This document shows, piece by piece, positions 22,782 through 32,390 of a DNA stretch of 64,000 nucleotides. The notes under the pieces were generated by a model, which was given only the letters and a program-made list of their open reading frames with translations, had not been told where the DNA came from and did no database searches. How positions within the stretch are numbered: position 1 is the stretch's first letter; every line of letters begins with the position of its first letter. Origin of the DNA: Symsagittifera roscoffensis. Lineage: Eukaryota > Xenacoelomorpha > Acoela > Convolutidae. The position numbers were made by a program, and so were the translations under genes. The DNA lies in the NCBI RefSeq assembly GCF_963678635.1, contig NC_087066.1, forward strand, positions 53,276,312 to 53,340,311, in the 5' to 3' direction.

Positions 22782-25700
22782 TTAAGTTTTCTTAGTTCTG
22801 TGAGGATCTCCCGGCTTGTGTCGCACTGAACATTCGTCACACATTGGCGGCAGTTCTTGATCGGGCGTCTTGAATGACTCGCCGCCTTCTTTCGACTTAT
22901 TTGGGGTTAACTTCTTCGTTTTTATTCCTTCTGATGCCGGAGGCACCGCTGATTCCGATGTTGCAGGCTTCTCCTCTGCTTTAGGCTCGGAACCCTTCGC
23001 GTCTGACCTGATAACGGATCCACTCGGAGTTTCATTTGTGCCCTCAGGAGTAGCTTTTTCTGGCTGTGCCCCTGAGTTATCGGCTCTGTTTTCCGACTGA
23101 TCGGCAGCTCCCGAATCGGCCCGAGACGAGTCGTCTTCGGCTCCGAATCCACCGCCGGTTAATTCAATGTCTTCGCGGTGCAGATTGTTACCGAGCTCTT
23201 TGTTGACCTCTTCCTCGTATTTCAAAACCTCCTAAAGCAAAAGATTTTTTTAAAACTATCTCAAGGTCTTATATTAATTTGCTCAGGCATCAGCAACACT
23301 TCGAAATTTTTGGTGCTTGATGCTTTTTAGGTTGCTCCGAGCAGCCAGTATTGATGAATACAATCTTTTCAATTTTAATAATCCGGGAAAAGTTAAGCTA
23401 ACTTAGTGGTCTCTAATTGCTCCTGAAGCCAAGAGAGGTGATTTCAAAAAGTTCCAATCGTTTTAACAGCAAATTTCTAAAACCAAATTAAAATCACCAA
23501 AAAACCAAAATTGGAAATGTTGTCAGAATGGGGAAAGTCCCCTACAAGAATAGTGACAAAAACTGTGCCCCCACCTCAAGCGTCATATCCCACCATTCGT
23601 CCATGAGACAGTAGATCATCTTGTGGAACTTCTTTAGGGCGAAGTCCTGCTGCTTCACAAATTTGCCCTCCAAAGTACCCCCGAAGGTGATGTCGAATCT
23701 GAACAAAGGAGGGACGGGGTCTGAATCTGCGGGAGTTTAATGTACCCGTTAGATAAGAATACCCCCCCACACCGGTTACCTAATAAAGAACTTAGACCCC
23801 TATTAAAGACTAACTGAACGGTTCAGCGTATATGAATTTCTTACTTTGTAACAATATTTCTTGTTTGAATTTCTTCAAAATGGAGAAGAGGATGGGAATT
23901 GTTAAGGAAATCTTACGCTTAATAATTTTTGAAACTTCTGAAATAAACCAATTGAACTTTTAAATAGTACAGAACATTAATTTTGTTTCAGATTTTTTTC
24001 AACGCAAAATTTATTTAGACTTTTGAAGCTTTGCTGATGATTATACAAATCACTGATTTTCAATTAAGCTTTGTGTCATTTTTTCAGAGGATATAGTTTG
24101 AGACCCTCTTTAAAATTTTCAATTTTTATTAGATTTTCTTGGCTTTTTCCGTAAAATTACAAAATAAAACTGTTCAAAAATTGTTCACACGTAATTTTAC
24201 ATGTAAGAATTTGTTCACCTGTTCACGCTGACACGTTTTAATGCAGTTTATAACATGAAAAATCATTTTAATTAGATTTTTATACGGGGACCGATCGTTT
24301 AGCAGACCAATCTTTTAGCATAAAAAGTGAAAAATGAGTCTTTTAGCAGACCAACGTAATACAGTGATGGATGATTGATGACAGACTCAAAAAGACGCTC
24401 AGTCTGGGGCCAAGCTTCCCCCCCCCCCCCCCCCCCCTCAATTCAGACAATTAGCTCGCAATTTGTAAACAAAATTATCTACTTCAAAAACACAACAGTC
24501 TAAATTAGCGGCAAAACAAAGTTTTACGCGCACAATAACACTCGTGTTGAATTGAAGCGCAGCGGAGCAAGCGGTCGCTAATCGCCAACTCCGCGTTTGA
24601 AGTTAGTTATCACACTTTATAATTGTTCTGAGTCTGCTAAAAAACCGGTCTGCTAAAATCCCGGTCTGCTAAAACCCCTAGCACCTTTTTATACATTGAA
24701 TTTCAGAAAAATTTGGGCGAAACTGGAAACGAGCGATTTTCTTTGGCTACCTACTTGGTATTTGACAGTTTGTAGCAGCACATAGTTGGTCCATCGAAGC
24801 TATCATGCCACGGCTTCTTTTTTGTACTCGGAGTCAAAGGACCCACGCCCGCTTTTTTCGACTCTGTTTTAGTCGGGTCGAACTTCTTTAATTTCTTCAT
24901 GTTCTCTGTGATATCTGTCACTCTAATTTGGACCCCTTTAAACGAGTTTTTGTTCTTCAGATGTTTGCTGTTGTGAATAAATTTCGGCTTTTCAGTGTTG
25001 CCTTTGTCGTTATCAATATGATACGATTCAAAATGCATCGCAATCTTCTCGGGTTTCTCCATATTTTCAGTTGACGTGTACATGTAAGGATAGCAGTTCC
25101 AAGCGTGCTCTATGAATTTCAAAGAGTTTTTTCCGAACATTTTGATGGCGATTTTGCGGACCCAGTTTGAGACAAACCGCTCGCAGTGATATATTTTGTG
25201 TGTGTATTGGCACTTCTCGGGCACTTCGTTGTCGGGTAATTTGAACTCTTTGTCGTTTTTGCTCGAGACTAATTCCACTCCGCTACCTTTGCCAGTTTCC
25301 TAAAACAAAAACCAGTATCCTTCAATTTGTTTAATTTTCAATTTTTTTTAGAGCACTTCTAATTTTTTTTGAATCAAATAGACTTTTAAACAAATTTCTT
25401 TTAATTCTAACTATCAGCCAACTTAACATTTGTCTTTGTATTTTGCCAGGAGTTTGCAAAAGAAGCTATGGTGGTTGGGAGCGTTGGCATTCTCCCGATT
25501 AGTTACAAATTGCCGTTGAATTGTATAATTAACACCTGCAGCCTCAAAAATAGACCCCTTTTTTTCAATTTGTGAAAACATTGCCTTTTACCAGGTTTTG
25601 ACTGTGGGCAGAAACGTTTTTTGAAAAAACCTTCACCCTCTTAATTCTTTTTTTTAAAAAAAAAATCAATAAACAGTATAAGAATCGTCTTAACCTGTTT

Positions 25701-25787
25701 AGCAATATAGGCTAAAGTGTAGAGAAATCCTCGCTCATAATCTGACACAGTGAAGGGCATCACAATTTTATGCAGGGTTATCTTCAT
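22782..25787 (-). CDS. Phosphatidylinositol transfer protein, PITPNC1/RdgB-beta-like (four exons, complete)
   Basis: Minus-strand exons 25787-25695, 25299-24755, 23698-23575 and 23231-22782 join in phases 0, 2 and 0 and encode 403 residues. The N-terminus MKITLHKIVMPFTVSDYERG, then ETGKGSGVEL, QYTHKIYH (Thr64 and Lys66, matching inositol-headgroup contacts Thr59/Lys61 of mammalian PITP-alpha), AWNCYPYM (Asn99, matching Asn90) and MCCYKLSN are PITP-domain landmarks. MDEWWDMTLEEVLKYEEE is closest to the DEWYDMT-E-V pattern of PITPNC1. The loop that carries the membrane-docking Trp pair in class I PITPs reads FDITFGG here. Residues after about 270 are a Ser/Glu/Lys/Pro-rich disordered tail ending CDECSVRHKPGDPHRTKKT. 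PITPs move phosphatidylinositol (or phosphatidate, for the PITPNC1 class) between membranes. The start ATG is the first in exon 1 and matches the family N-terminus. Confidence 0.88.
24286..24683. mobile_element. Non-autonomous element with repeated inverted ends, in a PITP intron
   Basis: The left end contains TTTAGCAGACC at about 24298 and 24350, with an intervening CTTTTAGCA. The right end contains three inverted counterparts (GTCTGCTAAAA at about 24632, 24648 and 24664). The arrangement of several short subterminal repeats facing inward fits a MITE or foldback element. A pure run of 20 C (24418-24437) lies inside. No coding frame was found. Confidence 0.55.
24418..24437 (+). repeat. Homopolymer tract, 20 C
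   Basis: Uninterrupted C tract inside the foldback-like element in the second PITP intron. The length may be uncertain for sequencing reasons. Confidence 0.9.
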
Positions 25788-27914
25788 GGCCAAGAAATCA
25801 AATAAGTTTAGTACTAGTAATTTTCAAAAGGGTCAATAAGTCAACGTTTTTTCTTGGTTTTTTTTATTGTTTTGGCAAGTGAAGTGAAGGTCAGTTTGGT
25901 TTCGAAAAGTATGAGCAGGCCGTCGGTTTTTGCAAAAGTGACTCACAATTCATTTTTGACTTCTGACTTTTAGTTTTTATAAATTTAAATGGCGGATTTT
26001 CCAAATCATTCCAGGTAGTTTTGCAATCTGACATCCTAGTGGTAACCATAGTGGTAAGGCGTTCACTTAGAAATCGTCAGATCGTGTATTCAACCCCATG
26101 CCATGGCAAAGATAGTGTGTGGGCACGAGCTCTCACTTGACCTCTAGCTTCAGGTCTTCCACTGCCTGACCAAATTTGGCTGCAATAGTAGTACCACGTG
26201 AAAGTTCTAGACGCAAAAAAATGGCCTTGAGTCGCTATAAAAAGAGCTTCGCTCAACAAAAAACACGGTCTGGAATGTGGGGAGATAATACAAATGGGCC
26301 ATCCTCGACAGGACTTTTAAGGTCTACTGATAGCTCCTCTGCGATTCGCAGGAACATAGCTATGGTTTTAAACCTCTTAACTTTAAGAGTACGGAGTTAT
26401 TATTTACAGCTCATAATCGGAATAAATTGCAGAGAATACAAAATTCACATCAAAACCCGAGCAGTCTTCGTGCAAGCTGCAATTATGTATTTCAAAATTT
26501 GTGGTGTGTCGAGAAAATATAAATTCAAATCGTATTTTCTCGTGTCCCAAACCCCCTCTCCCCAATTTATGTATATTGGTAAAAATGAATTAGAAATTTT
26601 GCTTAATCTGAATCAGAAGCAAAAACAATTGCTTAAAAGCCGGTGGACTCCGACGTGTTCCAGAAACTTGAAACCATGTACTGCTGGCAGATTAAAATAA
26701 GCTCTAAAAGTAATCAAAAACTCTAATTCAAAATTTTCACAAAGACTAAAAAAGTACGCGGATAAAAATTGATAAAAGCTGAGTTATTGGCAAAAGTGAT
26801 GAAATTAAATGTTCAAATGTAAAAAAGCCACGCTTAAATGATAGATAAAGAATTGTTAGTAAAATTTTTTGAAATCTGCGAGTGATGAAAAGAAAAAACT
26901 AATTTATTTCCTACATTTATTCCGTGACGGAAAAAAATTGGAAAAACAATACAAACTTTGTATGAAATTTCATTACCATGTTCACAAAAGATGGGTAAAA
27001 ATTTCCACAAGCATATTAGTTAATATGATATGATATTGGATAATGGTTATTTGCTTAAAACTGTCCAGTTCAGAAAGAAAAAAATTAACTTCGTTTGAAA
27101 ATCAAAAAGTTACAAAAAGACAATTGAAACAACAATACAACCATAAATGATGCACTTATGTTTTCGCGTTGAAATAGTTTCACAATTTTTCTCTTTCACA
27201 AGTTTTACGAAATTGAAAATTTTTTCACCAATTTTTTCATCAATTTTTTTTTCATCAATTTTTTTTCAGCAATTTAAACCATTCATCAATGGCTTAAATT
27301 AAGCATAAGCAAGCTTACTCGCTCGCTTTTTTTGATCAAAGTTAGACGAAAAATCAATAAGTTCAAACCAGTTTGTCTCGACACTAGAAGTTTTTGTTGG
27401 AATTTTTTTAAATGTGGTGTGAATCGCAAATGAAATGGCTCTAATGAAATATATCACTCAACGCAGTCCGATGATTTTTTGTGGTACCTGAGTTTGCGAA
27501 TTCAAGCAGCTAAACGTTTTGCGGTATTTCCACAAAAAAAAAAGAAAAGTGTCGAACAAGGATTAAAAACTAACATGGAATTGTTCGACACGATCCAAGG
27601 TTCAAAATAACATACTATATTCTGCATGCTTGATATTATCTTAATAGGAATAAATATCTCATCCGATCACTTCATGAGACAGACATGAGTTGCTTTCAAT
27701 CAAGAGACTGATTGTTTCGAGACCTCTCTAACCCAAGAAAAATCCCCTTTTTTCGATAATCAGAAATTCATACTTGGATAAAAAGCTGTCAGTTGATTTT
27801 TTTCATTATTTTGCAAGCAGTAGCTGATTCACGCAATTTTTTGGACAAAATTTTCCAAAAAGTGCATAAACACGCGTCGCAGAAAATTTGGTCAAAATCG
27901 GCTCTTTATAGAGG
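25788..27914. other. Region between the PITP start and the LTR retroelement, with a tRNA-like SINE
   Basis: At about 26030-26270 (+) a SINE-like element shows an A-box-like TAGTGGTAAGGCG and a B-box-like GTATTCAACCCC about 30 bases later, then a body ending near AAAGAGCTTCGCTC. At about 27450-27505 lies the partner of the short repeat at 18030-18085. An open frame at 26176-26700 (+) begins without ATG inside the SINE-like body and has no recognisable motif. Nothing else was recognised. Confidence 0.45.
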
Positions 27915-28029
27915 TGGAACCTGATCTAAACTACATTTTATGATTGGATAAATTAGATATTTTACCAATGTAAAGTATTTAATATTAACCAATCATGATC
28001 CATCTAACTAACAATCCACTTATTTGTAA

Positions 28030-28057
28030 GTGCTGAAATTACTTGTAATTTCAGCAC
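28030..28057 (+). promoter_or_regulatory. Perfect 13-bp hairpin in the LTR
   Basis: The arms GTGCTGAAATTAC and GTAATTTCAGCAC are separated by TT. The same hairpin is in the 3' LTR at 58100-58127. It lies about 60 bases before an AATAAA. The role is unknown; a palindromic binding site or an RNA 3'-end structure are both possible. Confidence 0.6.
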
Positions 28058-28411
28058 CAGAGAGATTTGAATTTAACTTAGAAATTAGTTGAACTCTCCC
28101 GAGTACTTCAGCAGCCGCAATAAACCAGTATACCCTAGATCTATTGAGCCTAGCAGAGACTAGTTAAACAACCTGAGACTAGATAGTATAAGAGTAAGAT
28201 TAGGATCGGTATTAGACTAAGAAGTTGCACGAATCTATCCGGCCGAAAATAAGATAGCGTGACGAGCAGACGGTGTACCCTATCCGAAATTACTCTATGA
28301 GTTATACCCATCGAATATAACTCATCTGGTGCGACCATAAGTCTCGAACAAGACCTTAATATCTTAGCATTAACCAATAATAGATTAGAATTTAGACAAA
28401 ACATTTACAAA

Positions 28412-28645
28412 ATGTTATACGACAATAATTTAATCGAAATGTCTCTACGACTCAATAGATCAGAGCCAATATTCCGAACGATAACAGAACTACCCGAAAT
28501 TGGAAGAAGACCTCGAACCAGAGACGACATACGACAAAGCAGAAACTTACCATATAGTTATATGATAGTTCGGCAAAAGCCAGAACAAACTTTTGTATTT
28601 AGAATACTACTAGCAATGAATTTAGATTTTCATTTGCAAACATAA
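28412..28645 (+). CDS. ORF inside the LTR, 77 aa, unknown
   Basis: Starts at ATG and stops inside the LTR. The frame is open further upstream to about 28307, so about 112 codons are free of stops. The translation is Arg/Leu/Asn-rich (for example RPRTRDDIRQSRNLP) with no motif I recognise. It is identical in the 3' LTR (58482-58715). It may be a leader peptide, a coding exon joined to something downstream, or chance. Confidence 0.25.
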   Translation: MLYDNNLIEMSLRLNRSEPIFRTITELPEIGRRPRTRDDIRQSRNLPYSYMIVRQKPEQTFVFRILLAMNLDFHLQT

Positions 28646-28687
28646 AATTTTGAAGTCAATCTTCAAAATCATTTCAGGCGCTAAACA

Positions 28688-29572
28688 AAATTATTAATAT
28701 ACAATAACGATTGATAAAAAGATCTCAGATCGTTTTCCAAAATTCTGCAGTAATATACAAAACATGTTTGAAAAATATTTATTGAAAAATCAAAATAAAA
28801 ATTAGTAGCATGACAATAAATGATTAGTAATTATAAATCATCCTGTTGTTCCAGCTTCATCGCCTAAACATAACAGCAATCATAAGCTCACTAATATCAT
28901 AAAAATACTAAATCTATTCTTTACACAAATTTAAAACATTTTAAACTTAAATTCACTTAATTTTAAAATCAGATCATCAAGGCTTATCCTTGGATCTTAA
29001 ATCATTTTCTATTTAGTTAAATTTAAAACTTGATCATCAAGGCCTATCCTTGGATCAAAAAGAACAACTTTGTTCTCCCCCACCCACTAAACGAGTGTCT
29101 AACGACCTCAAACGTCGATTCACTATCCAACCCTTTCTAAAAACCCAGGACTAATAGAAATGTTTGAACAAAACTAATCATTCAAATTAGGATAAACAGT
29201 GAAGAACTTCGGTTATTCATCCTTCACTTTATCCCCCCTCCTACCAGACCCAGGATAAATCTTAGACTTAGTAAGTTTAAAATAGTATCTAACGAACTAC
29301 TCGCGTTCTAATTATACCTGAACCCTGTGGATCGATTTACTATTCTCCAACCCTGAACACAATCACTACCCTTAAGTAAGATTAAGTAAGTTAACACCTT
29401 AGCTTATACTAGCCACGAGAAAGTATAAAATCATTCTTCGGAATCGATATACTTTTCTCCCCAACCCTGAACAAATAGACCCAGGTTAGGCTAACAAAAA
29501 AATCGTAAGGACTAACAGTTTAAGCAAATAGAAATCATTTAACAACCTTTTGCATCCGTCATCCTAAACCTT
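28688..29572 (+). other. Retroelement leader (untranslated), with twin hairpins
   Basis: 885 bases between the 5' LTR and the first ORF. The bases directly after the LTR (AAATTATTAATATAC) show no TGG-type tRNA primer-binding site. Two near-identical hairpin words, GATCATCAAGGC(T/C)TATCCTTGGATC at about 28973 and 29033, pair CAAGG with CCTTG and could be packaging or dimerisation structures. The phrase TCTCCAACCCTGAAC and variants recur at about 29128, 29352 and 29460. Confidence 0.5.
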
Positions 29573-30040
29573 ATGTCATTTAAAAACCTAGGAAATAAAC
29601 AAACAATCGTTTTACACAATTGTGAAATAAATAACAAAAAATACGACCTTGTAATCACACCTCATACACAAACAGTTGGATACATTAGAACAAAACGACA
29701 AACATTAAAGAGAAAAATAATAACTAAACAAAGACAAATAACACGAAAAAGATTTTCAAAAAATCGAAACGCATTTTCAGAATCAGAAACCAACAGTTTA
29801 GACGAACTTTATAAACTAAAAGAATCAATAGATAAAAATTGCCCAATTCACGATCAATTATATTTCTCTGACTCAGAAACAACTTCAAATTCATCAAAAA
29901 GAGGAAAAAGAAGAATAAAAAAGCAGTATAAACACAAACCAGTACATTTATACAATTGGAATCAACCAATTAGACACATTGATAATTACATATTAACAGT
30001 CATCGAACGAAAAAATGAGCTCAACGCACACCCCAGGTGA
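29573..30040 (+). CDS. Small basic ORF upstream of gag, 155 aa, unknown
   Basis: Begins at ATG and overlaps the gag start by 26 bases in another frame. The N-terminal 45 residues are a compact segment (KTIVLHN-like, YDLVITPHTQTVGY). It continues with a Lys/Arg-rich stretch (TLKRKIITKQRQITRKRF), a Ser/Glu-rich linker and a second basic cluster (SSKRGKRRIKKQ). The basic clusters suggest RNA binding or nuclear targeting. I recognise no family. Its place before gag is unusual for Ty3/gypsy; it might be a matrix-like or regulatory protein. Confidence 0.55.
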   Translation: MSFKNLGNKQTIVLHNCEINNKKYDLVITPHTQTVGYIRTKRQTLKRKIITKQRQITRKRFSKNRNAFSESETNSLDELYKLKESIDKNCPIHDQLYFSDSETTSNSSKRGKRRIKKQYKHKPVHLYNWNQPIRHIDNYILTVIERKNELNAHPR

Positions 30041-32390
30041 AGAAAGTCCAGATGATGATGATATTTTCCCCTTTATCGTAGATGCAACCACTGATAGAGG
30101 ACAGCATATATTCTGCAAAAATTTACTCTTAAATTTGTTTGAACCCGGAATCAGTCCATGTAAAACAGAGTTCCCAGATGTAAAAATCAAAAGACAAATT
30201 ATCGATCACTATCTAAAAGATATATGTAACCTAACACAACAATACGGAATCTACTCCATAGAATTCAGCTCACCAAACCAGAATCACAGTAAATATATAA
30301 TTCAAACAGACGACCTTGATTTAGAATTCTCAAAAGTATTCTCAGAATATATAAAAAGCATCCAATATCATAACTCACAAAGAGCAAACTCCATATTCAC
30401 CAATGAAGTTTTTGCGATAATATATAGTTATATCTCGATATTAGAAAACGAAATCCAGATACCAAATGTCTCACCAACAGAAACATCTAAACATATAAGA
30501 GTACGACATGAAATCACACTACTCTCTAGTTTTCTAAATATAATTAAAGAAAATTTCACGAAAGATGAAGTTTCACAACATACAAAACACGACTTACAAA
30601 AAATCTTGGCATGGTTCATAATAGATTATTTCACACATAATATTGATTTAATTTCACAAGCAAGAAAAAATTTTAGACCCCAAAACTCAAACGATGATAC
30701 TGCCATCACAGAACAATCAGACTATGTTTGGGACCCCGAATGGTCTCATCCCGCATTCATAAACTTCCCACAATCAATCTCAAGTCAAGCAATAAGTACG
30801 ATATCTTATGTAAGAGATTATGTACGAGTAATACCATTAACCATTGATGCAACACCATTAAACTATAATACATTTTTACCCGATATGCAAAATAATAGTT
30901 TAAACTCTACAGTCATACACAATGAAAACCTCAATGGAACTAGGAATCTTACTCAACAAGATATCCAGACACCATCACACTTCATAAATGAAGAAATCGT
31001 ACACACAACAACTACACAACAAAGTATTTCACCAATACGTCCAAACTTAACAACACCAAGAAATACAAATTCTTCACAAACACAGGTAACATTACAATCA
31101 ACCGTTAAACCTTCGGTTGCCCCAAAATATTCACACATGGATTACCAAACATACAGACCCATGACAATACCGCCAAAAACACGCAAAACGTTCACTAGAA
31201 ACAACTTTGCAGACCATAATTATAATTACACACATCCATCAAAAACAAATTATCAACCACGAAAAAATTTTAGTAATTATACAAGATCACGAAACTGGGA
31301 TAACCCAATGGCACCACCTAATTCAGTAAATTTCCAAACAAATTTACATCCTCCACAGGATCGTAGTGAAAACTATCCATTTTTTCAACAAAATAAAAAT
31401 AAAAAACAAACATCTTATCAAATGGATTACTTATCCTCAGATGATGATTTCTTACAACCAGATATATTTACACCCTATAATCAAGAATATCGTGGACAAG
31501 GAATACAGAAACCACATACATATCATAGAATTTTTTCTCCACAACCAATAGATACACAAATTCAACAACCAATTCAACAACAAAACCCAATTAATAAATC
31601 TTTTCAACCAATTCAGCAACAAAACCCAATGATTGCAAACTCGTACCAACCAGCACAAATGCAAAATGAAATACCACTCCCATATTATCTTCAACAACAC
31701 GAAATAACAAGAAATCAACTTTCAAATTTTTCTCAAATGCCAAATGCAGCAGAATCATTACAAATGACGATGAATCCATACCTTATGGGTGGATCATCAA
31801 TAACATCAAATAAACCTTTAATGGTATTCACAGGAACAGACCCTGAATATTCTGTAGAAGACTATTTAAATGCAGTCACAGCAAATTTGATTTTAAATAT
31901 AGGACCTGAACCAATTAATACGCCACTACATCAAAACTGGATACATCGACGCACAGCGTTAATACAAACAACTCTAGATGGCGCAGCCCAAAAATGGTTT
32001 TCAGTATTGCCTATAGAAATAAAATCAAATTGGAAAAGATTTACACAAGAATTTTCAAAAATGTTTGACTCCGAAAGAAACAAACAACAACAAAGAGTTT
32101 TATGTAATGAAATTCGCAGATTACCAAACGACACCATCAAGCAATTAGCAGTGCGAATCGAAACACTAGTTCGAAAAGCATATTCATTAAATACACATGA
32201 CTATAAAAACACAAAGATGACAGAAATCTTAATGATGACCTTAACACCACAATTAAGGAAAACAGCAATAAAAAAGAGAGCATCCCATCCTTCGTCCATT
32301 CGAGAACCCGATTTAGATTTTCGAAAACTAGTAGACAAACTAGAACAAGCAGAAATCACAATGAAACTCGAAGAAACTGAAAAAATTTGA
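30015..32390 (+). CDS. gag: Gag polyprotein, 791 aa
   Basis: ATG at 30015 to TGA at 32388-32390. The N-terminal about 240 residues are an ordered region without a family I can name. Residues about 250-590 are Gln/Asn/Thr/Pro-rich with PIQQQNP-type repeats. Residues about 605-760 form a retrotransposon-gag capsid domain: VEDYLNAVTANL, TTLDGAAQKWFSVLP, SNWKRFTQEFSKMF, RVLCNEIRRLPNDTIKQLAVRIETLV. No zinc knuckle is present in this frame; it appears at the start of pol. The role is assembly of the capsid around element RNA. The length is large for Ty3/gypsy gag. Confidence 0.85.
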   Translation: MSSTHTPGEESPDDDDIFPFIVDATTDRGQHIFCKNLLLNLFEPGISPCKTEFPDVKIKRQIIDHYLKDICNLTQQYGIYSIEFSSPNQNHSKYIIQTDDLDLEFSKVFSEYIKSIQYHNSQRANSIFTNEVFAIIYSYISILENEIQIPNVSPTETSKHIRVRHEITLLSSFLNIIKENFTKDEVSQHTKHDLQKILAWFIIDYFTHNIDLISQARKNFRPQNSNDDTAITEQSDYVWDPEWSHPAFINFPQSISSQAISTISYVRDYVRVIPLTIDATPLNYNTFLPDMQNNSLNSTVIHNENLNGTRNLTQQDIQTPSHFINEEIVHTTTTQQSISPIRPNLTTPRNTNSSQTQVTLQSTVKPSVAPKYSHMDYQTYRPMTIPPKTRKTFTRNNFADHNYNYTHPSKTNYQPRKNFSNYTRSRNWDNPMAPPNSVNFQTNLHPPQDRSENYPFFQQNKNKKQTSYQMDYLSSDDDFLQPDIFTPYNQEYRGQGIQKPHTYHRIFSPQPIDTQIQQPIQQQNPINKSFQPIQQQNPMIANSYQPAQMQNEIPLPYYLQQHEITRNQLSNFSQMPNAAESLQMTMNPYLMGGSSITSNKPLMVFTGTDPEYSVEDYLNAVTANLILNIGPEPINTPLHQNWIHRRTALIQTTLDGAAQKWFSVLPIEIKSNWKRFTQEFSKMFDSERNKQQQRVLCNEIRRLPNDTIKQLAVRIETLVRKAYSLNTHDYKNTKMTEILMMTLTPQLRKTAIKKRASHPSSIREPDLDFRKLVDKLEQAEITMKLEETEKI

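Larger units (their letters stand above)
27915..28687 (+). repeat. 5' LTR
   Basis: Begins TGGAACCTG and ends GCTAAACA, with the TG...CA ends usual for LTRs. Line-by-line comparison with 57985-58757 showed no difference. Possible signals are AATAAA at 28119-28124 and TATAAGAG at 28187; which acts as promoter and which as polyadenylation signal cannot be settled. A 13-bp perfect hairpin lies at 28030-28057 and an ORF at 28412-28645. Confidence 0.9.

Noticed and set aside
23576-23770. 64-codon minus-strand frame over the third PITP exon
   Set aside because: Another frame of the same bases gives the conserved PITP sequence (FDITFGG ... DEWWDMTLE) and joins both neighbours in phase.
26176-26700. 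174-codon + strand open frame
   Set aside because: It begins without ATG inside a SINE-like body, and its translation is Lys/Ile-rich without any recognisable domain.
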